From positions 1 to 64,000 of the forward strand of contig CAZNOZ010000006.1 of NCBI GenBank assembly GCA_964574935.1: 64,000 nucleotides of DNA, given 5' to 3'. Shown here piece by piece: positions 16,871 to 26,087 of the stretch. The translations under genes and the position numbers were made by a program. This DNA is from JBBECE01 sp964574935. Its GTDB lineage: Bacteria; Pseudomonadota; Alphaproteobacteria; Rhizobiales; Devosiaceae. Within the stretch, counting starts at the first letter, position 1. Every line of letters starts with the position of its first letter. The notes beneath the pieces were generated by a model. That model was given only the letters and a program-made list of their open reading frames with translations, did not search any database and was not told the DNA's origin.

Positions 16871-17326
16871 ATGCGTCACCGCAAGGCAGGCCGAAAGCTC
16901 AATCGCACACCCAGCCATCGCAAGGCGATGTTCGCCAACATGTCGGCGGCGCTCATCAAGCACGAGCAGATCGTCACCACCCTGCCCAAGGCCAAGGCGC
17001 TTCGGCCCGTGGTCGAGAAGCTGGTGACCCTGGCCCGCGGCGGCACCCTGCATGGGCGCCGCCTGGCCGCCGCCCGCATCGGCGACGAGGCGCAGGTCAA
17101 AAAGCTCTTCGAGGTGATCGGGCCGCGCTACAAGGACCGGCCCGGTGGCTATCTCAGGATCGTCAAGGCCGGCTACCGGTATGGCGACAACGCGCCGGTG
17201 GCGGTCATCGAGTTCGTCGACCGCGACCCGGCGGCCCGGGGCACCGATTCCGGTCCCACCGCCGACGCCAGGGCCGAGCGCGAGGCGCGCGAGGAGACCG
17301 AGGAGGCCACGGCAGGCGCCGCTTGA
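16871..17326 (+). CDS. rplQ: 50S ribosomal protein L17
   Basis: Ribosomal protein L17 (151 residues) at the tunnel exit. The opening MRHRKAGRKLNRTPSHRKAM is diagnostic. The conserved core ends near residue 122 (AVIEFVDRDPAARG), and the last 30 residues are a Glu/Ala-rich tail, as often seen in this class. It closes the alpha operon; a terminator follows 44 bases after the stop. Confidence 0.98.
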   Translation: MRHRKAGRKLNRTPSHRKAMFANMSAALIKHEQIVTTLPKAKALRPVVEKLVTLARGGTLHGRRLAAARIGDEAQVKKLFEVIGPRYKDRPGGYLRIVKAGYRYGDNAPVAVIEFVDRDPAARGTDSGPTADARAEREAREETEEATAGAA

Positions 17327-17370
17327 GCCGGCGCGGCCTGAGCCAAATCTCCCATCCCCGCTCCCGTTCG

Positions 17371-17397
17371 GGCGGCTGCCACGGCGGCCGCCTTTTT
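17371..17397 (+). terminator. Intrinsic terminator after rplQ
   Basis: GGCGGC (17371-17376) pairs with GCCGCC (17387-17392), with further GC pairing possible in the loop, and is followed directly by TTTTT (17393-17397). It lies between the end of the ribosomal cluster and the first SDR gene, so it is the natural end of the alpha operon transcript. Confidence 0.65.
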
Positions 17398-17415
17398 CAT
17401 TGCCGGAGCTGATCC

Positions 17416-18444
17416 GTGCCGTCCCAGCTTGTGCTGGTCACCGGGGCCAGCGGGTTCATCGCCAAGCATGTCATCGCGGCGCTGATCGGCGCCGGGTTCG
17501 ATGTCCGCGGCACCCTGCGCGATCCGGCCAAGGCCGACGCGGTGCGGGCCGCCGTGGCGCGGCTTTCCGGCGACGATCCCGGCGACCGCCTCTCATTCGC
17601 CACCACCGATCTGCTCGTCGACGCCGGCTGGGACGCGGCGATGGCGGGCGTGACCACCCTGGTGCACACCGCGATGGTCGTCCTCGACGCCGAGCCAGCG
17701 CGGCGCGAGACGGTGGTCCTGCCCGGGGTCGAGGGCACAAGCCGGGTGTTCGAAGCGGCGGCGCGGGCCGGGGTGCGCCGGGCGGTGATGACCGGTTCGG
17801 TCGCCGCGGTCGGCTACGGACACCGGCGCACGGGCCCCGAGGTTCGCCACGGCCCCGAGGACTGGACCGACCTGACGGGCCCGGACCTGTGGGCCTACGC
17901 CGAGGCCAAGACCCGCGGCGAGCGCGCCGCCTGGGAGATCGCCGACGCGCATTCCATGGCGCTGACCACGATCCTCGCCGGCATGGTGCTTGGCCCGGTC
18001 ACCGATGCGGACACATCGGTGTCGCTCAGGGCCGTGTGGGGGCTCATGGACGGCTCGACGCCGGCGCTGCCCGACATGGGCTACAATGTCGTGGACGTGC
18101 GCGATCTGGCCGATGTGCATGTGCGGGCCGTCGAGGGGGCGGCGCCGGGCCGTCGGATCATCGCGGCCGCCGAATACCTGCCCTTCGCGCGCCTCGCCAA
18201 ACTCCTCGCCGCCGCCTATCCGGACTATCCGGTGCCGCGCCGGACCATCCCGGCCTGGGCGCTGCGGCCGCTCGCACGCTTCATGCCCGAGGTCAGGATG
18301 ATCCGCGCCGACATCGGGGTCACCCGGCGGTTCGACGGCACTTCCGGGCGCCAAATCCTCGGCCGGCCCTACCGCTCGGCTCAGGAGGCGGTGCTCAGCG
18401 CAGCCGAAAGCCTGATCGAGGCAGGGGTCCTCAAGCGCCGATAA
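17416..18444 (+). CDS. NAD(P)-dependent SDR, dihydroflavonol-reductase-like (first of pair)
   Basis: An extended short-chain dehydrogenase/reductase of the epimerase/dihydroflavonol-4-reductase group (342 residues). The substrate is unknown. The Rossmann motif TGASGFIA is at residues 9-16 (the third glycine of GxxGxxG is Ala, as often in this group). A serine in MTGSVAA and the YAEAK (YxxxK) pair supply the catalytic residues, and a C-terminal variable substrate domain follows. The start is GTG 17416, fixed by the position of the nucleotide-binding motif. It is followed after 64 bases by a second, divergent paralogue. Both interrupt the order I would expect from rplQ to the HtrA protease gene. 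Confidence 0.85.
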   Translation: MPSQLVLVTGASGFIAKHVIAALIGAGFDVRGTLRDPAKADAVRAAVARLSGDDPGDRLSFATTDLLVDAGWDAAMAGVTTLVHTAMVVLDAEPARRETVVLPGVEGTSRVFEAAARAGVRRAVMTGSVAAVGYGHRRTGPEVRHGPEDWTDLTGPDLWAYAEAKTRGERAAWEIADAHSMALTTILAGMVLGPVTDADTSVSLRAVWGLMDGSTPALPDMGYNVVDVRDLADVHVRAVEGAAPGRRIIAAAEYLPFARLAKLLAAAYPDYPVPRRTIPAWALRPLARFMPEVRMIRADIGVTRRFDGTSGRQILGRPYRSAQEAVLSAAESLIEAGVLKRR

Positions 18445-18508
18445 TCGTTGCGAAATTCGCCCGCGCGCCCTATTTCAGGGCTCCGGCGCGACCCCGGAAG
18501 GAGTTCTG

Positions 18509-19552
18509 ATGTCCGCCAAGCCGATCGTTTTGGTGACCGGCGCGGCCAGTTTTGTGGGCAAGCGCATCGTCTTGGAGCTGCTCACCCGAGGCTACGCGGT
18601 GCGCGGCACCATGCGCAATCTCAAACGCGCCGACCAGGTGACCGAGGCGGTACGGCCGCATCTGAAGGGCGCCGGGGTCAGCCTCGGCGACGATCTGAGC
18701 TTCGTGGCCTGCGACCTGTTGCAGGACATGGGTTGGGGCGAGGCCATGGAGGGGGTCTCATCGGTCATCCACACCGCCTCGCCGTTTCCCTTCCACACCC
18801 CATCCGACCCCAACGAGGTGATCGCGCCGGCGGTCGAGGGCACCAGGCGGGTGCTCAGGGCCGCCTATGTCGCCGGGGTCGGCAAAGCGGTGCTGACCTC
18901 CTCGGGGGTCGCGATCATGTACGGGCACGACGCGGCCTCGGGTGTCGAGCATTATGACGAGTCGCACTGGTCCAATCTCGATGATCCGGCGCTGACCCCG
19001 TACAACCGGTCCAAGACAATGGCGGAACGGGCCGCCTGGGAGCTCGCGGAGGAGACCGGGCTGGCGCTGGCCGTCATCAACCCCACCATGGTGATGGGGC
19101 CGCTGCTCGACCGCCAGCTGGCGACGTCCACGCAATTGATCTGGCGGATGCTGTCGGGCCGCGTCCCGGCGGTTCCCAACACCGGCATCGGCATCGTCGA
19201 CATCCGCGACGTCGCCGAGATGCATGTCAACGCGCTCGCCAATCCGGCGAGCGTCGGCAAGCGGCATTTCGCCAGCTCCGAGTTCCTGATGCTGCAGGAG
19301 GTCGCCATGCATCTGGCCAAGGCCTATCCGCGGGCGCGGGTCTCGACGCTCAGGGCGCCGGATTTCCTGGTCCGGCTGGCGGCGCGGTTCGACGGCTCGG
19401 TGGCGCAGATCGTCGGCGAACTGGGCATCAGGCGTCAGATCGACGCCAGCGCCGGCCGGGCGCTCTTGGGCCATGACTTCATCGGCGCCCGCGAGGCGCT
19501 TTCCGCGACCGCCGAGGGGTTGTTCGAGCACGGGGCGATGCGCCGGCCTTGA
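18509..19552 (+). CDS. NAD(P)-dependent SDR, dihydroflavonol-reductase-like (second of pair)
   Basis: A second extended SDR (347 residues) of the same group as its upstream neighbour and the same overall layout. The Rossmann motif reads TGAASFVG (residues 10-17), with Ser in place of the second glycine; the catalytic Ser lies in LTSSGVA and the YxxxK pair in YNRSK. Shared landmarks with the first copy include RGT near residue 35, the AERAAWEL-type helix after YxxxK and a VDVRD/VDIRD strand, so the pair probably arose by duplication. A strong AAGGAG site precedes ATG 18509. Substrate unknown. Confidence 0.85.
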   Translation: MSAKPIVLVTGAASFVGKRIVLELLTRGYAVRGTMRNLKRADQVTEAVRPHLKGAGVSLGDDLSFVACDLLQDMGWGEAMEGVSSVIHTASPFPFHTPSDPNEVIAPAVEGTRRVLRAAYVAGVGKAVLTSSGVAIMYGHDAASGVEHYDESHWSNLDDPALTPYNRSKTMAERAAWELAEETGLALAVINPTMVMGPLLDRQLATSTQLIWRMLSGRVPAVPNTGIGIVDIRDVAEMHVNALANPASVGKRHFASSEFLMLQEVAMHLAKAYPRARVSTLRAPDFLVRLAARFDGSVAQIVGELGIRRQIDASAGRALLGHDFIGAREALSATAEGLFEHGAMRRP

Positions 19553-19658
19553 GAGCCGCGCCGGAGCCGGCACGTCTTGTCGCACCCCGGTCCCTGCGGC
19601 CTTGATTCTGCCCGGGCCGGCCGCCACCATGGTTTGAGATCGCCGAAAGGTCCCGCCC

Positions 19659-21071
19659 ATGCCCCGCCTTCGCTTGACTGCAGCCGCCGCCCTCCTTGTC
19701 GCCGCCGCCGCGGTCACGGCCGCCGCCGGGCAGGAGGCGCGCCAGGTGCCGCAATCGGATGCCCAGTTTCGCCTCTCCTTCGCGCCGGTGGTCGAACGCA
19801 CCGCCGGGGCGGTCGTCAATGTGTACGCCACCCGGGTCGAGCAACAGCGGCAGCTGTTGTTCTCCGATCCGCTGTTCCAGCGGTTCTTTGGCGAGGGAAG
19901 CCCCTTCTCCCGCCGCGAACCGCGCACCCGTGGGGCGTTGGGCTCGGGGGTGATCGTCGATCCCGCTGGCATCATCGTGACCAACCACCATCTGATCCAG
20001 GACGCCTCCGACATCCGCGTCTCCACCAATGACGGGCGCGAATACGCGATCGAAGTGATTCTCGACGACCCGGACACCGATCTGGCGGTCCTCAGGATCG
20101 CCAATGCCGCCGGGCGCCGGTTTCCTTCGCTCGAATTCGGGGATTCCGACACCTTGCAGGTCGGCGATCTGGTGCTGGCGATCGGCAATCCGTTTGGGGT
20201 CGGGCAGACCGTGACCTCCGGGATCGTCTCGGGCCTGGCCCGCGCCGGGGTGGGGGTCTCCGACTTTCAGTTCTTCATCCAGACCGATGCGGCCATCAAT
20301 CCCGGCAATTCCGGTGGTGCGCTGGTCGACATGGACGGCCGCCTGGTCGGCATCAACACCGCCATCTACACCCGCTCCGGCGGCTCGATGGGCATCGGCT
20401 TCGCCATTCCCGCCAATATGGTCCGGTTCGTCGCCCACGCCGCCGAGACCCAGGGCGAAATCGTCCGGCCGTGGGTCGGGGTGACCTTGCAGGGGGTGAC
20501 CTCGGACATCGCCGACAGCCTGTCGATGGCCGAACCGAAGGGGGCGATGGTGTCCCAGATCGTGCCGGACAGCCCCGCCGACCGGGCCGGGCTCGCCGAT
20601 GGCGACGTCATCGTCGGTTTCGACGGCCATCCGATCGAATCCGAGGGGGAATTCGGCTATCGGCTCTCGACCAAGTCGGTGGGCGAGGAGGCGCATCTGG
20701 AGGTGCTGCGCATGAGCGAGAGGCTCGACATCGTCGTGCCGATGGAGGCGCAGCCGGCCCCGGCGCCGGGCGCGCTCGTCACCATCTCCGGCGACACCCC
20801 GTTCGCCGGCGCCACCGCCGCGACCGTGTCGCCGTCCCTGGTGGACGAGTTCGATCTCAAGGTGGAGGCCGGGGTGGTCATCGTCGAGGTGGCCGGCAAC
20901 TCGCCGGCGGCGCGTCTGGGGTTGAGGCCCGGCGATGTGATGGTTGCCCTGAACGGTGTCGAGCTGAACGAGGCCACGCGATTCGAGGAGGTCGCGTCCG
21001 CGGGCGCCGGACGGTGGTCCATGGTCCTCAGGCGCGGCAACTCCATCCTCTCTTCGTCGTTTCGGGGATGA
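19659..21071 (+). CDS. Periplasmic serine protease of the HtrA/Do family
   Basis: HtrA-type protease/chaperone (470 residues) that degrades misfolded envelope proteins. A signal peptide is visible at residues 1-24 (basic start, Ala/Val-rich core, AAAG cleavage region). The trypsin-like domain has the full triad: His111 in TNHH, Asp141 in DPDTD and Ser218 in GNSGG. Two PDZ domains follow (about 265-355 and 380-465), with the first carrying PDSPADRAGL. The stop overlaps the rarA start (ATGA). Placement between the ribosomal cluster and rarA is common in this order. Which of DegP, DegQ or DegS it replaces cannot be told. Confidence 0.93.
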   Translation: MPRLRLTAAAALLVAAAAVTAAAGQEARQVPQSDAQFRLSFAPVVERTAGAVVNVYATRVEQQRQLLFSDPLFQRFFGEGSPFSRREPRTRGALGSGVIVDPAGIIVTNHHLIQDASDIRVSTNDGREYAIEVILDDPDTDLAVLRIANAAGRRFPSLEFGDSDTLQVGDLVLAIGNPFGVGQTVTSGIVSGLARAGVGVSDFQFFIQTDAAINPGNSGGALVDMDGRLVGINTAIYTRSGGSMGIGFAIPANMVRFVAHAAETQGEIVRPWVGVTLQGVTSDIADSLSMAEPKGAMVSQIVPDSPADRAGLADGDVIVGFDGHPIESEGEFGYRLSTKSVGEEAHLEVLRMSERLDIVVPMEAQPAPAPGALVTISGDTPFAGATAATVSPSLVDEFDLKVEAGVVIVEVAGNSPAARLGLRPGDVMVALNGVELNEATRFEEVASAGAGRWSMVLRRGNSILSSSFRG

Positions 21072-22390
21072 GTGACCTGTTCGGGGAAGGCGATCGGCCG
21101 CCGCCCCCGCCGCCGGGTGACCGGCCGCTCGCCGACCGGGTGCGGCCGATGCGCCTCGACGAGGTGGTCGGCCAGCCGCATCTGCTGGGCGCGGACGGCT
21201 CGCTGCGGCGCATGATCGCCTCGGGGCGGCTCGGTTCGATGATCTTCTGGGGGCCGCCGGGGTCCGGCAAGACCACCGTGGCGCGCCTGCTCGCGCAGTC
21301 GGCCGACTACATCTTCGAGCAGGTCTCGGCGGTCTTTTCCGGCGTTGGCGAACTCAAGAAAGTGTTCGATACCGCCCGCCAGCGCCGCGCAACCGGCGGC
21401 CGAACGCTGCTGTTCGTCGACGAAATCCACCATTTCAACCGCGCCCAGCAGGACAGCTTCCTGCCGGTGATGGAGGACGGCACCGTGGTGCTGGTGGGCG
21501 CGACGACGCAGAATCCCTCGTTCGAGCTCAATTCGGCCCTGCTCTCGCGCGCCCAGGTGATGCGCTTCGACGGGCTCGGCTTTCCCGAACTCGAAGCGCT
21601 CATCGTCCGCGCCGAACAGGAGATGGGGGCGCCGCTGCCCGTCGACCCGCAAGCGCGCGAGACGCTCAAGGCCATGGCCGACGGCGACGGGCGGGCGGTG
21701 TTGGGCCTGGCCGAGGAAATCTACGCCGGCGCCGGCAGCGAGGTGCTCGACACCGGGGCGATGACGAAACTGGTGCAGCGGCGGGCGCCGATCTACGACA
21801 AGTCCCAGGACGGCCACTACAATCTCATCTCGGCGCTGCACAAGACGGTGCGCGGCTCGGACCCGGACGCCTCGCTGTACTACCTCGCCCGCATGCTGGA
21901 GGCCGGGGAGGACCCGATGTTCATCGCCCGCCGCCTCATCCGCATGGCGGTGGAGGATATCGGGCTCGCCGATCCGGCGGCGCTGGTGCAGGCGATGGCG
22001 GCCCGCGACGCCTATCACATGCTGGGCTCGCCCGAAGGCGAACTGGCGCTGGCGCAGGCGACCGTCTACATGGCCACCGCGCCGAAATCGAACGCCGTCT
22101 ACACGGCGATGTCGGCGGCCACCCGGCTCGCCAGGGAAACCGGCTCGCCGATGCCCCCGCACGCCATCCTCAACGCCCCGACGCGGCTGATGAAGGAGGA
22201 AGGCTACTCGGAAGGCTACATCTACGACCACGACGCGCCGGAAGCGTTTTCCGGCCAGGACTATTTCCCCGAAAAGCTCGGCCGCCAGAACTTCTACCGG
22301 CCCGTGGAACGCGGCTTCGAGCGGGAGATTTCCAAACGGCTGGAATACTTTGCGCGCTTGCGTTCCGAGCGTCGCAAAGGCAAAAGCTAG
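21068..22390 (+). CDS. rarA: Replication-associated recombination protein A (AAA+ ATPase)
   Basis: RarA/MgsA (440 residues), a clamp-loader-like AAA+ ATPase related to eukaryotic WRNIP1 that acts at stalled forks. The Walker A motif GPPGSGKT is at residues 62-69 and Walker B LFVDEIH at about 115-121. A sensor region with TTQNPSFELN and a C-terminal tetramerisation domain (GSDPDASLYYLARML, then GSPEGELALAQA) follow. The ATG overlaps the protease stop by four bases, so the two are probably cotranscribed. Length is normal. Confidence 0.96.
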   Translation: MSDLFGEGDRPPPPPPGDRPLADRVRPMRLDEVVGQPHLLGADGSLRRMIASGRLGSMIFWGPPGSGKTTVARLLAQSADYIFEQVSAVFSGVGELKKVFDTARQRRATGGRTLLFVDEIHHFNRAQQDSFLPVMEDGTVVLVGATTQNPSFELNSALLSRAQVMRFDGLGFPELEALIVRAEQEMGAPLPVDPQARETLKAMADGDGRAVLGLAEEIYAGAGSEVLDTGAMTKLVQRRAPIYDKSQDGHYNLISALHKTVRGSDPDASLYYLARMLEAGEDPMFIARRLIRMAVEDIGLADPAALVQAMAARDAYHMLGSPEGELALAQATVYMATAPKSNAVYTAMSAATRLARETGSPMPPHAILNAPTRLMKEEGYSEGYIYDHDAPEAFSGQDYFPEKLGRQNFYRPVERGFEREISKRLEYFARLRSERRKGKS

Positions 22391-22416
22391 ACCGCAAGGC
22401 GAACGGACCCGATCGA

Positions 22417-23700
22417 ATGCAGGCGCAGGAAGTGACCGCTTCCGAACAGCAATCGCAGGTGGGCGCGGCGGACGCCGCGCGACGCCGCAAGCGCGCCGCG
22501 CCCGGTGACGTCGGCACCGCCTCGCTGGTGGGGCTGGCGCATTTCACCAGCCATTTCATGCTGCTCTCGCTGGCGCCGCTGCTGCCGCTGATCCGGTCCG
22601 AATTCTCCGTCAGCTTCACCCAGCTCGGGCTGGTGCTCACCGTCTTCTTCGCCGTCTCCGGCAGCGGGCAAATCGTCGCCGGAGCGCTGGTCGACCGGTT
22701 CGGGCCGCAACGGCTCTTGATCGCCGGCATCGCCGTGCAGGCCGCCTCGGTCGCCGCCATGGGGTTCGCGCCGGGGGTGTGGGCGCTCTACGCGTTGGCG
22801 ATTTCGGCGGGGATCGGCAACTCGGTCTACCACCCGGCCGATCTCTCCATCCTCTCCCACCGTATCAGTCCGCCCTGGCGGGGCCGGGCATTCGCGACCC
22901 ATTCGCTGGCCGGCTCCCTCGGCTTTGCGCTGTCGCCGGTGGTGGTCGGATTGTGGGCGTCGTGGTGGGGCTGGCGCGCGGCGCTGCTGATGACAGGCCT
23001 CTACGGGCTTGTGGTGGCGGTCTCGGTGTTCGGTGGACGCGGCCTGTTCACAACCGAGGTGAGCGGCGAAGACGCCGCCGGCGAGGGCGAACCGTCCGCC
23101 CGGGCGGCGCCCGCGACCGGATTCCTGCAGATCATCGCCATGCCGGTTGTCCTGTTCGGGTTCGGCTACTTCTTCCTTTCGGCCATGTCGTTGTCCGGCC
23201 TGATGAATTTCACGGTCTCCGCGCTCACCCAGGGCTATGGCGTGGCCCTGGTCGCGGCGACCGTTGCCGCCGCCAGCGTGCAGTTCGGCTCGATCGGCGG
23301 GGCGCTGATCGGCGGGGTTCTCGCCGATCGCTTCGGCCGGCACCAGCTGATCGCCGCCTGCGGGTCGCTGGCGACGGCAATGTGCCTGCTGCCGGTCGCC
23401 TGGACGGGCATGCCGCTCGCCCTGATCGTCGCCCTGATGGCGGCCGCCGGCGTCTGCCTCGGCATCACGCTGCCCTCCCGCGATCTGTTGATCCGCACGG
23501 CCGCGCCGCGCGGGGCGCTCGGCCGGACCTTCGGCTCGGTCTATTCGGGGCTCGATGCCGGCTCGCTGATGGCGCCGCTCATCGTGGCGCCGATGCTCGA
23601 CGCGGGCTTTTCCAGCGGCCTGTTCATCACCGCGAGCATCGGCATGATATTGGCCGTTTTCACGGTGGCCGGCATCCGCCGGCGCGGGGGCTACCCGTGA
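22417..23700 (+). CDS. MFS transporter, fosmidomycin-resistance-like
   Basis: A major facilitator superfamily permease (427 residues) with about twelve membrane spans in two six-helix halves. The first half contains GALVDRFGPQRLL (the loop 2-3 motif) and the NSVYHPADLSILSHRISP stretch, which resembles the fosmidomycin-resistance/FsrA branch. The second half has GGVLADRFGRH, the repeated loop motif. The 30-residue N-terminal tail is polar and probably cytosolic. Substrate not predictable from sequence. Its stop overlaps crcB (GTGA), so the two are cotranscribed. Confidence 0.85.
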   Translation: MQAQEVTASEQQSQVGAADAARRRKRAAPGDVGTASLVGLAHFTSHFMLLSLAPLLPLIRSEFSVSFTQLGLVLTVFFAVSGSGQIVAGALVDRFGPQRLLIAGIAVQAASVAAMGFAPGVWALYALAISAGIGNSVYHPADLSILSHRISPPWRGRAFATHSLAGSLGFALSPVVVGLWASWWGWRAALLMTGLYGLVVAVSVFGGRGLFTTEVSGEDAAGEGEPSARAAPATGFLQIIAMPVVLFGFGYFFLSAMSLSGLMNFTVSALTQGYGVALVAATVAAASVQFGSIGGALIGGVLADRFGRHQLIAACGSLATAMCLLPVAWTGMPLALIVALMAAAGVCLGITLPSRDLLIRTAAPRGALGRTFGSVYSGLDAGSLMAPLIVAPMLDAGFSSGLFITASIGMILAVFTVAGIRRRGGYP

Positions 23701-24077
23701 ACGCGGTTTTGCTGGTGGGCGTCGGGGGGGCGCTGGGCGCCATGGGACGCTACGGCGCGGCCGTCATGTTCACGAGGCTCGGCATCGTCGGATTCCCATG
23801 GGCGACGATGGCCGTCAACATCTTCGGTTCGTTGGGGATGGGAATCCTGATCGGCTATCTGGCGCACGCGACGCCGGCCTGGCAGGCCGAAGCGCGGCTA
23901 TTGCTGGCCGTCGGGATGCTGGGCGGGTTCACCACCTTCTCGGCCTTCTCGCTCGATGTCGTCACGCTTGTCGAACGCGGGCAGGTGGCGAACGCCCTGG
24001 GCTACGCGGCGGTGTCGGTTCTGGCGTCGGTTCTGGCGCTGATGGCGGGGCTGCTGCTGACCCGCTGGATACTGTGA
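23697..24077 (+). CDS. crcB: Fluoride exporter CrcB/Fluc
   Basis: A small four-helix membrane protein (126 residues) of the Fluc family that exports fluoride as a dual-topology dimer. Diagnostic patches are GGALGAMGRY (residues 10-19), the TMAVNIFGSLGMG helix with the conserved Asn, and GGFTTFSAFS (about 79-88), which lines the fluoride path. The start is GTG 23697 overlapping the MFS stop, and the stop overlaps the next ATG (TGATG). No fluoride riboswitch was seen; the gene sits inside a run of overlapping genes. Confidence 0.95.
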   Translation: MNAVLLVGVGGALGAMGRYGAAVMFTRLGIVGFPWATMAVNIFGSLGMGILIGYLAHATPAWQAEARLLLAVGMLGGFTTFSAFSLDVVTLVERGQVANALGYAAVSVLASVLALMAGLLLTRWIL

Positions 24078-25069
24078 TGGCTTCGGTCGCGCAGCGCCAA
24101 GTCGTTCGCGAGGAGGACGGCATGCGCCTGGATCGCTGGTTTTCCGTCCACTTCCCCGACCTGCCCTGGTCGCATCTGCAAAAGCTGATCCGCTCCGGCC
24201 AGGTCCGCGTCGAGGGCGGCCGGGCCCGGGCCTCGACACGCCTCGCCGCGGGCCAACGCATCCGGGTGCCGCCGATCGCCGCCGCGCGGGCCGCGCCGGC
24301 GCGCCAGCCCGACGCCGGCGACGCGGAGTTTTTGCGTTCGATCCTCCTCTACGAAACCGACGACGTGATGGTTTTCAACAAGCCGTCCGGGCTGGCCGTG
24401 CAGGGTGGCTCCGGCACGTCACGGCATATCGACGGCATGCTCGGGGCGCTCGCAGACGAGCGCGGGGAAGCGCCGCGGCTCGTGCACCGGCTCGACCGGG
24501 ACACCTCCGGATGCCTTCTGGTCGCCCGCTCGCGGGCGGCGGCGTCGCATCTGGGCAAGGTCTTCCGGTCGCGGTCGGCCCGCAAGATCTACTGGGCGGT
24601 GACCGCCGGGGTGCCGCAGCCGCCGCAGGGCCGCCTGTCGGGCTATCTGGTTCGCCAGGCGACCGCCGACGGCGAGCAGATGCGCGTCGTCCCGTCCGGC
24701 ACCGAGGGCGCCCAGCACGCGGTCACGCACTATGCCGTCATCGACCGGGCGGGCGACAAATTCGCCTGGGTCACGCTGAAGCCGGTCACCGGGCGCACCC
24801 ATCAGCTGCGGGTCCAGATGGCCGGGCTGGGCACCCCGATCCTCGGCGATCCGCGCTATTTCAACCGCCCCGACTTCCACCTGCCCGCCGGGCTCGGCAA
24901 GGGGCTGCATCTGCACGCCCGGCGCCTGTCCCTGCCGCTCAGCGGTGGCCGGCGGCTCGACGTGACGGCGCCGCTGCCGCCGCACATGGAAAAGAGCTTC
25001 GAGACCCTCGGGTTTGACGCGGCGCGCTACGAGGTTCAGAACGCCGACCCGGAGGACGGTCTCGAATGA
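24077..25069 (+). CDS. rluC: 23S rRNA pseudouridine synthase of the RluC/RluD type
   Basis: RluA-family pseudouridine synthase (330 residues), likely modifying 23S rRNA at the RluC positions. An N-terminal S4 RNA-binding domain covers residues 10-70 (MRLDRWFSVHFP, then LIRSGQVRVEG). The catalytic aspartate is Asp140 in HRLDRDTSG, and the C-terminal signature GRTHQLRVQMAGLGTPILGD is present. The start overlaps crcB and the stop overlaps the DUF1801 gene (ATGA). The C versus D assignment rests on gene context in this order and is less certain than the family. Confidence 0.88.
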   Translation: MASVAQRQVVREEDGMRLDRWFSVHFPDLPWSHLQKLIRSGQVRVEGGRARASTRLAAGQRIRVPPIAAARAAPARQPDAGDAEFLRSILLYETDDVMVFNKPSGLAVQGGSGTSRHIDGMLGALADERGEAPRLVHRLDRDTSGCLLVARSRAAASHLGKVFRSRSARKIYWAVTAGVPQPPQGRLSGYLVRQATADGEQMRVVPSGTEGAQHAVTHYAVIDRAGDKFAWVTLKPVTGRTHQLRVQMAGLGTPILGDPRYFNRPDFHLPAGLGKGLHLHARRLSLPLSGGRRLDVTAPLPPHMEKSFETLGFDAARYEVQNADPEDGLE

Positions 25070-25425
25070 ACCGGATCGAGTATTTCGAAACCCTCGAGGA
25101 GCCGCGCCGGACCGTGGCCTACGCCCTGCACGCCAAACTCGCCGCCGCGGGCCCGCATCTCGTCCAGAAGCTCAGATGGGGCTATCCGGGCTTCGTGGGT
25201 AGCGCCGACATCGCGACCATCACCGGCACCGGCAAGGCGACCAACGCGCATGTGCATCTGCAGCTCTTCAAGGGCGCGGCGCTGCCCAACCCCGACGGGC
25301 TGATCGAGGGAACCGGCAAATCGATGCGCCACATCAAGTTCTATTCGCTTGCCGACGTCGACCGCCCCGGGGTCGATGCGGCGATCCGGGCGGCGATCGC
25401 CCATGATCGGAACGGCAGCGCGTGA
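25066..25425 (+). CDS. DUF1801 family protein
   Basis: A 119-residue protein resembling the DUF1801 (YdhG-like) fold. It shows the helical start YFETLEEPRRTVAYALHAKL, the KLRWGYPGF turn characteristic of the family, and a later HVHLQLFKGAALP strand. Function unknown; relatives include iron-chaperone-like and stress proteins but nothing specific can be claimed. It overlaps rluC by four bases and the HAD gene by four (GTGA). Confidence 0.7.
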   Translation: MNRIEYFETLEEPRRTVAYALHAKLAAAGPHLVQKLRWGYPGFVGSADIATITGTGKATNAHVHLQLFKGAALPNPDGLIEGTGKSMRHIKFYSLADVDRPGVDAAIRAAIAHDRNGSA

Positions 25426-26087
25426 GGCTCGTCATTTTCGACATCGACGGCACGCTGATCGACTCCTTGAGATACATGTCCAAGGTGCTTGGCGCGGCAT
25501 TCGAGGCCGAGGGGCTGACGGCGCCGGATGAAGCGAGCCGCCGGCGCGTCGTGGGTCTGAGCCTGTCCGTGGGGTTGCGAGCGCTCAGTGGCCTGGAGGG
25601 GCAGGCGCTGGAGGCGCTGGCGGAGCGCTATCGCGCTCTGTTTCACGCGACACCGCCAACGACGGAGAAAGAACCGCTCTATGCCGGTGCCCGGGACGTG
25701 GTGGACGCGTTGCATGCGCAGCCGCACACAGCGCTGGGTATCGCCACCGGCAAGGGCCTGCGCGGGGTCGATCGGGTGCTCGGCCTGCACGGAATGAACG
25801 CGATGTTCGCGACCCGGCAGACCCCCGACACCAACCCGTCCAAGCCGCATCCCGGCATGGTGCTGTCGGCGATGGCCGAATCCGGGTGTTCGACGGGTCA
25901 CACCGCGATGGTGGGCGACACGACATTCGACATCGAGATGGCCCGCGCCGCCGGCGTCACGGCCATCGGAGTGAGCTGGGGCTATCACCCGGTCGCCGAT
26001 CTGCGCGCCGCGGGGGCCCATGTCATCGTCGAGACCTTCGCCGATTTGGTGCCGGCGGTGGACGATCTGGTGGCGATCGATGCGTGA
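25422..26087 (+). CDS. HAD-superfamily phosphatase, phosphoglycolate-phosphatase-like
   Basis: Haloacid-dehalogenase-like hydrolase (221 residues). The catalytic DxD of motif I is at Asp7 and Asp9 (FDIDGTLIDS); a helical cap domain follows (about 15-85); motif II Thr is in ATGKGLRG, motif III Lys in SKPHPG, and motif IV is GDTTFDIEMA. Domain order suggests subfamily IA, close to Gph. Substrate not certain. Start GTG 25422 places motif I at the normal distance from the N-terminus. It overlaps the ATP12-like gene by eight bases, the usual neighbour in this order. Confidence 0.88.
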   Translation: MRLVIFDIDGTLIDSLRYMSKVLGAAFEAEGLTAPDEASRRRVVGLSLSVGLRALSGLEGQALEALAERYRALFHATPPTTEKEPLYAGARDVVDALHAQPHTALGIATGKGLRGVDRVLGLHGMNAMFATRQTPDTNPSKPHPGMVLSAMAESGCSTGHTAMVGDTTFDIEMARAAGVTAIGVSWGYHPVADLRAAGAHVIVETFADLVPAVDDLVAIDA

